A DNA stretch of 6,005 nt from JBGLNJ01 sp964353405 (GTDB taxonomy: Bacteria; Chloroflexota; Anaerolineae; Fen-1058), in assembly GCA_964353405.1 (NCBI GenBank), contig CAYGWJ010000135.1, positions 1 to 6,005 on the forward strand, read 5' to 3'. Position 1 is the first letter of the stretch, and each line of letters starts with the position of its first letter. The notes below the pieces were generated by a model that had not been told where the DNA came from, did not search any database, and worked only from the letters and a program-made list of their open reading frames with translations. The translations under genes and the position numbers were made by a program. Below, one piece after another: positions 1-5,628 of this stretch.

Positions 1-1756
1 GATTCCAGTTGCATGTACGGGTCGCCTCGTGCGAGTGAACATGACGGCGCGTGTCGCAGGCTAGAGAATCAAGGCTTTTCATCATCGAATCCACCGCCGC
101 CGCAGTGGTCATCCCGTACACTCGATAGGAAACCGCTCTAAGGCCATTCACCTGGATGTAATAGGTTCCGGTGTAGGGGCCGATATTGTACCACAGCGTC
201 TTGCTGGAGCCGTGTCCGGTATTCCAGGCGCGTGGGGTGTTCCACGCGCGCGGCGTATGCCAGGCGCGGGGCAGCCCGCCCACGCACGGCCCGTCGAACA
301 ATCCCAGTGTCGCTTCGGCGTTCGCCGGGCTAAGGTGGGTGATCGAAATCACAGTGTATGGCTGAAGCAACTCTAGGCGGTAGAGGTCCACGTCATCTGC
401 GCGGCTGATATATGATGTCAGCACCGTGGTCGCGCCGAGAGGTGCGTTGAGAAAATAGGCTTGGGCGCATGTGTCGTTCGGCTCGTAGGTGTCAATCGCA
501 GATGGCGCGGCATCTATGGCAATGATGTGAGTGTCAGTGACCCAAGCGCCCGCGCTGCTGGCTGTGACGGTAATCGTTTTGGTTCCTGTTGTGCTCCACG
601 TAAATGTGATAACATCCGTAGTAGTCATGCGGTTCGCGTGTGTCACAGGTATCAAATCAGCAGCTTGCCAGATATAAGTGATGGGCGTCGTCGCTGTGAC
701 CGGGCTGACGGTGGCAGTGAAGGCGTAGCTCGTGTTGAACGTACCGGTCGTTGGGCCACTGATCGTCACACCCACCGGTGGCGGGGCACCGAGTGCCAGC
801 TTGTAGACGGTAAAGATCGAGTCGTTAGTGATCCACAGGTAGGCCCCATCCCAGGCTGCGGCAGTAATTCCCCAATAGCAGGACATAATGTTATTGAGGT
901 TGACCGTGTCCAGAACAACTCCGAAAAGCGAGAAACGCTTGATGTCATATCCGGAGCCTTCGCACGAGCCGCCGATCCATAGGCCCGTTCCATCATAGGC
1001 TATGCCAGTGGGATGCCCAAAAATGGCAGAAGAGGTTGACCACGAAAGCAGGTGCTTGCCCGTTTGATCATGTTTATGTATGTACGATGAATTATAGTCG
1101 CCAACATAGAGGTTATTCCCTACCCAGGCCAGGCCACTGTTGGGCCAGTACCCGGTCCCCGCCAGTTGGGTGATGACCGTGCCGGTTGCGCCCAGCTTGC
1201 GTGCGCCACCGCCCCATCCGTCGCCGCCCCACAAGTTGCTTCCGTCCCAGGCCAAGCCGTCCGGTGTAAACGTGATTGGAAACGTAGCCTGCACCTGACC
1301 TACAGAGTCCAGACGATAGACGTTGTTGTCTTCATCAGCCAGCCATAAACTGTCGTTGCCCCACGTGAGTGCCCGCGCCCGATTACCGGGCACGGTGAAC
1401 GAAAACACGACCGTTGGCTCGATGGTGGTTGCGGGACGTGAGACGGCGCTCCCTACTCCCTTTACAGCAACACTGTTTTTGGTCAAGTCAGGCATGTTGC
1501 CCCAGTCTTGATCTAGGCGAGCAGTAGAATGAGGGGCAAGGTTCGTGTTAGCAGCAGAGGGAAGGACAGCATTCTGCGGCGAATCAACCGGCGCAACAGC
1601 AAGAGCCAGATCATTGCCCAACAGGTTCCAGTCGCATACGGACTGAACGGGGCCGTGCTGTGCCGCACGACCCGACAAGAACCATGCCGAAACCGCGCCG
1701 GGTATTCCCATTCCGAGGACGAGGGCCAAAAACATCAAAACCAGTTTCTTGTGCAT
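1..1756 (-). CDS. Secreted beta-propeller / PKD / PPC-domain protein, C-terminus beyond the window
   Basis: The reading frame is open for 585 codons from an ATG at 1756 to the left edge, so the C-terminus is missing. The start at 1756 is preferred over the ATG at 1762 because AGGAG (1768-1764) is 7 nt away rather than 1. Residues 1-24 are a signal peptide (MHKK, a hydrophobic run, then AVSA before the cleavage site), so the product is exported. After a low-complexity linker, residues ~116-320 carry at least four propeller-like repeats with the pattern G-L-A-W-D-G-x-x-L-W (GLAWDGSNLW, GLAWVGNNLY, GIAYDGTGLW, AAAWDGAYLW). Residues ~326-418 resemble a PKD/Ig-like domain (TYIWQA, then FTWSTTGTKTITVTAS). 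From ~421 (YEPNDTCAQA, DDVDLYRLELLQ) a PPC-type (bacterial pre-peptidase C-terminal) domain follows, interrupted by a threefold RAWNTP repeat at ~495-512. Such modules are typical of cell-surface or secreted adhesion or carbohydrate-binding proteins. No catalytic motif is visible, so the specific function is unknown. Confidence 0.9.
   Translation of the reverse strand, partial: MHKKLVLMFLALVLGMGIPGAVSAWFLSGRAAQHGPVQSVCDWNLLGNDLALAVAPVDSPQNAVLPSAANTNLAPHSTARLDQDWGNMPDLTKNSVAVKGVGSAVSRPATTIEPTVVFSFTVPGNRARALTWGNDSLWLADEDNNVYRLDSVGQVQATFPITFTPDGLAWDGSNLWGGDGWGGGARKLGATGTVITQLAGTGYWPNSGLAWVGNNLYVGDYNSSYIHKHDQTGKHLLSWSTSSAIFGHPTGIAYDGTGLWIGGSCEGSGYDIKRFSLFGVVLDTVNLNNIMSCYWGITAAAWDGAYLWITNDSIFTVYKLALGAPPPVGVTISGPTTGTFNTSYAFTATVSPVTATTPITYIWQAADLIPVTHANRMTTTDVITFTWSTTGTKTITVTASSAGAWVTDTHIIAIDAAPSAIDTYEPNDTCAQAYFLNAPLGATTVLTSYISRADDVDLYRLELLQPYTVISITHLSPANAEATLGLFDGPCVGGLPRAWHTPRAWNTPRAWNTGHGSSKTLWYNIGPYTGTYYIQVNGLRAVSYRVYGMTTAAAVDSMMKSLDSLACDTRRHVHSHEATRTCNWN
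221..274 (-). repeat. Three in-frame copies of an 18-bp tandem repeat
   Basis: Three 18-bp units (221-238, 239-256, 257-274) encode successive six-residue blocks around PRAWHT/PRAWNT within the PPC-like region of the secreted protein. The unit is in frame, and the copies differ mainly at wobble positions plus one His/Asn change. This suggests an old duplication kept under protein-level selection, or one able to vary in copy number by slippage. Confidence 0.8.
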
Positions 1757-1896
1757 GTCCATTCTCCTGGGTGCAGTGTGCAACGGCGTCCCGCATAGAT
1801 ACCAGTGATGCTTCCGGTGGAGGAGGTTCGCATCAGGCAACAGTGCAGACCAACGGCATCCTGCCTTGTCGCGAGTCTGTGAATGCCATGGTGAGT

Positions 1897-1924
1897 AGTA
1901 TACTTACTGCAAATGAAAATGCAA
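1897..1924 (-). promoter_or_regulatory. Possible sigma-70-type promoter of the secreted-protein gene
   Basis: On the minus strand, TATACT (1902-1897, 5/6 to the -10 consensus) lies 16 nt downstream of TTGCAT (1924-1919, only 3/6 to the -35 consensus). It would give a leader of roughly 130 nt before the ATG at 1756. The -10 is good and the -35 weak, so this is tentative. Confidence 0.35.
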
Positions 1925-1949
1925 ATGGACCAGGCGTTGTTTTGCACAA

Positions 1950-2019
1950 CATGTGGTCGGCTGCAAACTAGCTCAATGCCTCTTTCGAGCTGAACAATGT
2001 TGCTGCCGACCGTGACATG
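1950..2019. repeat. Large interrupted palindrome (potential 70-nt stem-loop)
   Basis: GGTCGGCTGCAA (1955-1966) pairs with TTGCTGCCGACC (2000-2011) at 11 of 12 positions. The stem extends outward through CATGT (1950-1954) with ACATG (2015-2019) after a 3-nt bulge, and inward through AGCTC (1970-1974) with GAGCT (1987-1991) around a 12-nt loop. Neither strand has a T-run directly after it, so it is not an obvious rho-independent terminator. It could be a structured RNA, a regulator site, or a relic of a mobile element. Confidence 0.6.
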
Positions 2020-2039
2020 CCCCCTCGCGCCAGTGACAT
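2012..2039. repeat. Direct repeat GTGACAT x2, 21 bp apart
   Basis: GTGACAT occurs at 2012-2018 and 2033-2039, which is two helical turns apart, just inside the left flank of the insertion sequence. The first copy overlaps the right arm of the palindrome. The spacing suits a protein binding one DNA face, but 7-bp matches can arise by chance. Confidence 0.3.
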
Positions 2040-2052
2040 TCTCAGTTGTTTA

Positions 2053-2055
2053 GTC
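2053..2055. repeat. Left GTC flank (candidate 3-bp target duplication)
   Basis: GTC lies directly outside the left inverted repeat and matches GTC at 3642-3644 outside the right one. Three bases match by chance about once in 64, and the flanking gene does not continue across the element, so a true target duplication is uncertain. Confidence 0.35.
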
Positions 2056-2077
2056 TAGTTCTTGTCCGAAAACCGGT
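2056..2077 (+). repeat. Left terminal inverted repeat of the insertion sequence
   Basis: This 22-bp end starts TAGTTCTT and continues into the core GTCCGAAAACCGGT. It differs from the right end only at its sixth and seventh bases. It lies immediately downstream of the transposase stop codon. Confidence 0.88.
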
Positions 2078-2079
2078 AT

Positions 2080-3528
2080 TCAAGCCAGTGCGTCAGTGAG
2101 CGATAGATGACGGCGATTCAAATTCAAGGCAATGGTCGCCAAGTTGTTGGCAATCACGCCCCAACCAATCCAACGCTCCATGCCCGCCAGGCCACGATTC
2201 AGGCAGCGAGTCAAATGCCGCGCGCGCCGCAACTGACTGATGCGCCCCTCGATGCCATTCCGAAAACGCAAGGCTGCGCGGAACCAGGGTTGACGTTCTT
2301 TGCGTTTGCGTCGTGCGGTTTTGTGTCCCGGCTGCGGCAGGCACACTTGCCGCACCCCCAAGGCGCGCGCTTGACGCTCATTGTCGGGCGAAAACAAGCC
2401 GCGATCACCGCAGAGTCGGCGCGACGCTTTGCCGAACTGCTTGCGATGCTGCTGGACACTCCGGATGACGGGGCACGCGTCGGGCGGGTTGCCTTCCAGG
2501 ATGCGGTACTCGGTGATCAGCCCCCCGTCCACTTCGGCAAACCACACCTTGTGTCCAAACTCGGTGTCTTTGGGCTTGCTCTTGCCACGACAGATGACAT
2601 AGGTATGCGGCTCGAACAAGCTCACGATTTTGTCGGCGGCAGGCACCTGGATGCCTTGCAACACCCGTTGGCGCGTTTGCGCCACAACTTGCCGGACCAA
2701 GGGCAAGTAGGTCTCGAACTCCAGGTTCAGGCCTTCGGCCAAGGGACTCTTCTGGCCGGCCAACAACAGCTGCACCGGTTCGACCTGGGCTACCAGCGCC
2801 TCGACCAAGCCGACCAATTCAGCGTACAGCCGAACGCTAGGTTTTTCAAGGCTTTTCGCGCCTTTCTTCGCGTGGGTACGCGCCAATTGTCCAATCTGGC
2901 GGGTCAGGCGACGTGCGCGCCGATGCCGGTCACGGAAGAACGCTTTCTGGGCTGGCTGTGTCGGACGCACCACATGCCGCGCCTCGACCAACAAGCGGCT
3001 CAAGACACGTGCCGCATCGTCCAGCAAGCTGCTGTCAGTCGGAAAATGGATGTTGGTCTCCGTCACCGTACTGTCCAGCCGCAGCGATGGGCCGGTCGTC
3101 ACCCCCGCCGCTTGCCCCAGGCGGACCACCGTCGCGTTGATCAGCCGCAGCGTCTTGGGCTTCAACAGCTTTTCCCGCCCCTGGATCGTGCGAAAGTTCG
3201 GCATGGGCTCGTTATACATCTGGCACACCCAGCGCCAGCCCACACTCGCCGCAACCTCTTCCGCCAGGGTGCGATAGCCCCATCCCATCACGTGCCGCAC
3301 GACCGCCAAGCGTCCCGTCACTTGCAGCGGGATCGCCCGGCGACCATTCCAGCCCGCCTGCGAGCCGGGCTTGATCAAGTCGTGCCGCATGGCCAAACGG
3401 ACGCGGGCATCGGCCAACACCGCATCCAGCAGGTCATGCATTTGCCGAAACTTGGCGATCCGTTGAACCTGGCAGACCAACCCGGACTGCAAGAACGCTT
3501 CATCGACTGGGTACGCCATCACCAACAT
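2080..3528 (-). CDS. DDE transposase, IS5/ISNCY-like, full length (482 aa)
   Basis: This enzyme would cut and join the ends of the surrounding insertion sequence. The start at 3528 follows a strong Shine-Dalgarno, AGGAGG (3540-3535), 6 nt upstream. The N-terminal ~130 residues form the presumed DNA-binding part (AIPLQVTGRLAVVRHVMGWG, then a helical segment). The catalytic triad can be proposed as D152 in LRLDSTVTETNIHFPTDSSL, D375 in RLCGDRGLFS and E427 in FRNGIEGRISQLRRAR. Between them, residues ~185-300 form a long basic, helical insertion, followed by SLFEPHTYVICRGKSKPK and TEFGHKVWF. This order is typical of IS5-like and ISNCY-type transposases. There is no frameshift or internal stop, so it is probably functional. 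The exact IS family is uncertain. Its C-terminus ends right at the left inverted repeat. Confidence 0.92.
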   Translation of the reverse strand: MLVMAYPVDEAFLQSGLVCQVQRIAKFRQMHDLLDAVLADARVRLAMRHDLIKPGSQAGWNGRRAIPLQVTGRLAVVRHVMGWGYRTLAEEVAASVGWRWVCQMYNEPMPNFRTIQGREKLLKPKTLRLINATVVRLGQAAGVTTGPSLRLDSTVTETNIHFPTDSSLLDDAARVLSRLLVEARHVVRPTQPAQKAFFRDRHRRARRLTRQIGQLARTHAKKGAKSLEKPSVRLYAELVGLVEALVAQVEPVQLLLAGQKSPLAEGLNLEFETYLPLVRQVVAQTRQRVLQGIQVPAADKIVSLFEPHTYVICRGKSKPKDTEFGHKVWFAEVDGGLITEYRILEGNPPDACPVIRSVQQHRKQFGKASRRLCGDRGLFSPDNERQARALGVRQVCLPQPGHKTARRKRKERQPWFRAALRFRNGIEGRISQLRRARHLTRCLNRGLAGMERWIGWGVIANNLATIALNLNRRHLSLTDALA

Positions 3529-3619
3529 GAGTGACCTCCTGAAGGGTAGACATGTTCCCCATCTTACCCCGGAAGCCGTAGATATGAAATTGTTAACCTG
3601 CGCTGGTTTGCGCCCTCAG

Positions 3620-3641
3620 ACCGGTTTTCGGACAGAAACTA
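3620..3641 (-). repeat. Right terminal inverted repeat of the insertion sequence
   Basis: Read on the minus strand, this 22-bp end starts TAGTTTCT and continues into the core GTCCGAAAACCGGT. Its outermost TAG falls in frame with the interrupted reductase and ends that reading frame. Confidence 0.88.
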
Positions 3642-4232
3642 GTCTATAACGTGGTCTGCACCCAGCTTGTGTGCCTGCTCCAGATTGTGGGTGCTGCACA
3701 CGGCGGTGACTTCCGCCCCGAACGATTTGGCGATCTGCACCGCAAACGTCCCCACCCCGCCAGATGCCCCTTGAATCAAAACCTTTTGCCCCGCCTGAAT
3801 CTGTCCTTCATCGCGCAAACCCTGCAGGGCAGTGAGAGCAGCCATTGGTACAGCCGCTGCTTCTTCAAACGATAGATTAGCCGGTTTCAGCGCCAATCTA
3901 CTTTCTGGAGCACATACATACTCGGCAAAACCGCCATGACCGATTTCCCCGAACACTTCATCACCTGGCCGAAACTGCTTGATGTTACTTCCAACCGCTT
4001 CCACCCGCCCCGAGATGTCCGCGCCAGGGATCATGTTTTTGGGTTTGAGGAACCCCCCGCCCATCAGGCGAACCAGGAATATGTCAGCGGTCAGTAGATG
4101 CCAGTCATACGCATTCACGGATGCCGCTTTAACTTCCACCAGTACTTCATTGTCCTTGGGCACAGGTTTTTCTACATCTGTGAGATGAAGAACATCGGGC
4201 GATCCGTATTCTGTGTTTACAATTGCTTTCAT
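3639..4232 (-). pseudogene. Zinc-less MDR reductase (quinone oxidoreductase / NAD(P)H alcohol dehydrogenase-like), truncated by the insertion sequence
   Basis: This is the N-terminal 197 residues of a medium-chain dehydrogenase/reductase, a cytosolic family whose members usually have about 310-340 residues and reduce quinones, enones or aldehydes with NAD(P)H. The GroES-like domain is complete (MKAIVNTEYGSPDVL, VKAASVNAYDW, GADISGRVEAVGSN, FRPGDEVFG, GGFAEYV). Asn40 sits where zinc enzymes have Cys, and GADISG replaces the GHE motif, so it is zinc-independent. The nucleotide-binding GASGGVGTFAVQIAK loop (155-169) is present. The protein stops after HVID, in the middle of the Rossmann domain, where relatives continue with about 120 residues. 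The stop TAG (3641-3639) belongs to the insertion-sequence end. Most of the cofactor domain is lost, so the product is almost certainly inactive. AAGGA lies about 10 nt upstream of the ATG. A 62-nt gap to the DUF4386 gene suggests co-transcription. Confidence 0.92.
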
Positions 4233-4294
4233 GAGTATTGATCCTTATTGTCTTCCAAATCAATGAGTCACTGTCTCTTCGAAACGGGTACTAT

Positions 4295-4987
4295 TCAGGC
4301 GGATTCAAGAGCGCGTTTTTCCCACTGTTCGACGTTTACACCTTTGATCAAAAGCCATAAAAGCATTAATAATTCCCCGATAAATGTAAACTGGGAAATG
4401 TCTATATTAAGGTCGGGTAAAAGAAACAATGCAATGGAATCTATCACATAGCCAAAGCCTGCGATGATTAACAAAATGCCTATGATTCTCGGAAGAAAAC
4501 CCGACTTGAAAACTAAATACCCCATAGGGAGTAGCCAAAGACCCCAAAATATCGCGGCAATGAAAGCCCCATAATGGCTCAAGTCGAGAAAAAACATTAC
4601 TTGGGAATATAACTGGTTTACACTGAATACTTTCAGATAGTCAGTGCCATTCAATAGTAGAAGGACAGCAAAATGGTTAAGCTCGTTGAGCATTGCAATA
4701 GGAAGGGCGGCCAATGCGAATATGACCATTAGCACAGCCTGGTTTTTATTAACCGATTTGAACAACTTATATAAAAATAGAGCCACTAAGACAGTGACGA
4801 TAGGTGTAATTAAAGCGCTCAAGATACTGAGACGGAACAACAATGTATGAGCCATAATATTACTGACTGTTGCCACGGCATTTCCAGGCACAGTAATGGA
4901 TGGAATATATTCCCCGCCGAAGAAACCGAGCGGAGCCAAAAGTAGATACAAGAATCCAGCGGTTCTTGCGGTTTTGTTTGTATTCAT
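4295..4987 (-). CDS. DUF4386 family integral membrane protein (230 aa)
   Basis: The length and pattern fit the DUF4386 family, whose biochemical role is unknown. It opens with MNTNKTARTAGFLYLLLAPLG, a start typical of this family, with Thr/Ala/Arg just before the first helix. About six membrane segments are visible, near residues 9-26, 52-76, 83-112, 136-160, 165-191 and 199-215. The short loop after the third holds LNGTDYLKVFS and the loop before the fourth holds QLYSQVMFFLDLSHYG. The product should sit in the cytoplasmic membrane. The ATG at 4987 has a strong AAGGAG 5-6 nt upstream. The gene is visibly AT-richer than both the insertion sequence and the regulator, which hints at separate acquisition. 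DUF4386 genes are often found beside MDR reductases, as here, possibly as a redox or stress pair. That link is an inference. Confidence 0.9.
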   Translation of the reverse strand: MNTNKTARTAGFLYLLLAPLGFFGGEYIPSITVPGNAVATVSNIMAHTLLFRLSILSALITPIVTVLVALFLYKLFKSVNKNQAVLMVIFALAALPIAMLNELNHFAVLLLLNGTDYLKVFSVNQLYSQVMFFLDLSHYGAFIAAIFWGLWLLPMGYLVFKSGFLPRIIGILLIIAGFGYVIDSIALFLLPDLNIDISQFTFIGELLMLLWLLIKGVNVEQWEKRALESA

Positions 4988-5057
4988 TTTTTCTCCTTTT
5001 TTTGAACGATATGGATGAGTTTCATTGAATTGGACTTGAATAAAACTGTGGTCGCCA

Positions 5058-5070
5058 CCCGGTTACCGGG
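5058..5070. promoter_or_regulatory. Perfect 13-bp palindrome CCCGGTTACCGGG upstream of the DUF4386 gene
   Basis: CCCGGT and ACCGGG are exact inverted repeats around one central base, in the 148-nt gap between the small-protein gene and the DUF4386 gene, about 70-83 bp upstream of the DUF4386 ATG. The minus strand downstream of it lacks a clean T-run, so an operator is more likely than a terminator. A weak candidate promoter lies just upstream on the minus strand: TTGGAA, 17 nt, TAACAT, running from about 5117 down to 5089. If used, it would place the palindrome at the start of the transcript. Confidence 0.4.
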
Positions 5071-5135
5071 GGTTGAAATGGGCTAGAAATGTTATCAAAG
5101 GCAAACCTCCTTTCCAAGTAGCTTATATCCATTTA

Positions 5136-5405
5136 CTATTTGACGTCTGACTGATCCGCCTGTCCGGGTTCGAGAGGACTGACCGAGACCAATGGCATAC
5201 CCAAATCACGCACTCTTTTGAGCAGCCCATGCAACGCGGCCTGGTCAATTACCGGGCCAGTTAAAAGCGTATCGCCGTTGTCTTCCAGTGTGATGGTCAA
5301 ACCACCAAACCAGTCTGTCCACCGGTCATCAAGGTGCCCCTTGATGCGAATTTCGTAAAGTCCAGGCTCGTACTGATCCTCAGTTGATGCATGTGTTTCA
5401 CTCAT
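5136..5405 (-). CDS. Conserved-looking small protein of unknown function (89 aa)
   Basis: The ATG at 5405 (MSETHASTEDQ) is chosen over the one at 5456. It has a GAGG sequence 8 nt upstream, and the 17 residues that the earlier start would add look non-coding (MQHCRNSSLSGKWTRRT). The protein has a polar N-terminus, then a core LYEIRIKGHLDDRWTDWFGG (16-35), LTITLEDNGDTLLTG (36-50) and PVIDQAALHGLLKRVRDLG (51-69), ending in an acidic tail. There is no signal peptide or membrane segment, so it is cytoplasmic. The pattern of beta-strands followed by a helix resembles a small alpha/beta fold. I recall very similar short proteins in Chloroflexota, often near LuxR-type regulators, but no biochemical role is known to me. 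It lies between the LuxR regulator and the DUF4386 gene and has its own putative promoter. Confidence 0.82.
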   Translation of the reverse strand: MSETHASTEDQYEPGLYEIRIKGHLDDRWTDWFGGLTITLEDNGDTLLTGPVIDQAALHGLLKRVRDLGMPLVSVSPLEPGQADQSDVK

Positions 5406-5480
5406 TGTGCGCCTCGTCCATTTTCCAGATAGGGAAGAATTTCTACAGTGCTGCATCGGTTCTTATCTTCCTTCGACCAA

Positions 5481-5510
5481 AGGATACAAAAAAATGTAGT
5501 GAGGTGTCAT
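5481..5510 (-). promoter_or_regulatory. Putative sigma-70 promoter of the small-protein gene
   Basis: On the minus strand, ATGACA (5510-5505, 5/6 to the -35 consensus) lies 18 nt upstream of TATCCT (5486-5481, 4/6 to the -10 consensus), with a T-rich spacer. The predicted start of transcription, near 5474, gives a leader of about 70 nt before the ATG at 5405. Confidence 0.5.
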
Positions 5511-5525
5511 CACCACAGGTGGTGA
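5510..5525. promoter_or_regulatory. Perfect 16-bp inverted repeat at the -35 box (candidate activator site)
   Basis: TCACCAC and GTGGTGA are exact inverted repeats around a 2-nt centre. The repeat touches the -35 box of the small-protein promoter and is centred about 43 bp upstream of the predicted start. That is the usual position for an activator contacting RNA polymerase. A further GTGGTG (5531-5536) follows 12 bp from the second half-site. The LuxR-type regulator encoded next door is the natural candidate to bind here, but this is inference. Confidence 0.5.
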
Positions 5526-5561
5526 ATGATGTGGTGGTTCATTGATCGGGATGCTGCGAGG

Positions 5562-5610
5562 AAAATTAAAAGCCCCGGCAGGTGGTTCAATAAACCTGCC
5601 AGGGCCGGGG
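5562..5610 (-). terminator. Rho-independent terminator of the LuxR-type regulator
   Basis: On the minus strand, a GC-rich hairpin begins 18 nt after the regulator's TAA. GGCAGGT (5577-5583) is complementary to ACCTGCC (5594-5600), with an alternative or extended pairing of CCCCGGC (5573-5579) with GCCGGGG (5604-5610). It is followed by CTTTTAATTTT (5572-5562). The hairpin plus U-rich tail is a standard intrinsic terminator. It separates the regulator's transcript from that of the small-protein gene. Confidence 0.8.
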
Positions 5611-5628
5611 TTTGGGTTGGGAAGTTCG

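Larger units (their letters stand above)
1757..2055. other. Gene-free stretch between the insertion sequence and the secreted-protein gene
   Basis: No convincing gene is present. The minus strand was read in all three frames from the insertion-sequence end. One frame gives a stop as its second codon, one stops after four codons, and the third gives a 23-residue peptide that resembles nothing. None continues the interrupted reductase. The stretch holds a possible promoter and 5' leader for the secreted protein, the large interrupted palindrome, and the GTGACAT direct repeats. GCAAATG is also repeated 12 bp apart (1909-1915 and 1921-1927) across the putative -35 region. Confidence 0.7.
2056..3641 (-). 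mobile_element. Complete insertion sequence with a single DDE transposase (IS5/ISNCY-like)
   Basis: The 1586-bp element is bounded by 22-bp terminal inverted repeats (2056-2077 and 3620-3641). They are identical at 20 of 22 positions and share the inner core GTCCGAAAACCGGT. Both tips read TAG inward. One transposase gene fills almost the whole element, and its stop codon begins 2 bp inside the left repeat. Both ends and the gene are intact, so the copy could be mobile. GTC flanks both sides. The insertion cuts the reductase gene after codon 197 and supplies its new TAG stop. The family was judged from the protein alone, not by comparison with ISfinder. Confidence 0.9.

Noticed and set aside
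461..982. A 173-codon open frame on the plus strand
   Set aside because: It overlaps the well-supported secreted-protein gene on the minus strand, and its product is Arg/Cys-rich with no recognisable pattern.
1735..1947. A 70-codon minus-strand frame upstream of the secreted protein
   Set aside because: It has no good ribosome binding site, overlaps the start of the secreted-protein gene in another frame, and its Cys/Arg-rich product resembles nothing.
1950..2019. Integron attC site
   Set aside because: The stem-loop resembles one in size, but the paired core sites (RYYYAAC and GTTRRRY) are not at its ends, and no integrase or cassette layout is present.
2107..3534. A 475-codon open frame on the plus strand, antisense to the transposase
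   Set aside because: It lies almost exactly opposite the transposase gene in GC-rich DNA. Its protein is low-complexity, rich in Arg, Gln, His and Pro, and shows no domain. The transposase on the other strand has a clear catalytic triad and ribosome binding site.
5406..5456. A 17-residue N-terminal extension of the small protein, from the ATG at 5456
   Set aside because: The extension looks non-coding and has no good ribosome binding site, whereas the ATG at 5405 has GAGG at a suitable distance and starts a normal-looking N-terminus.
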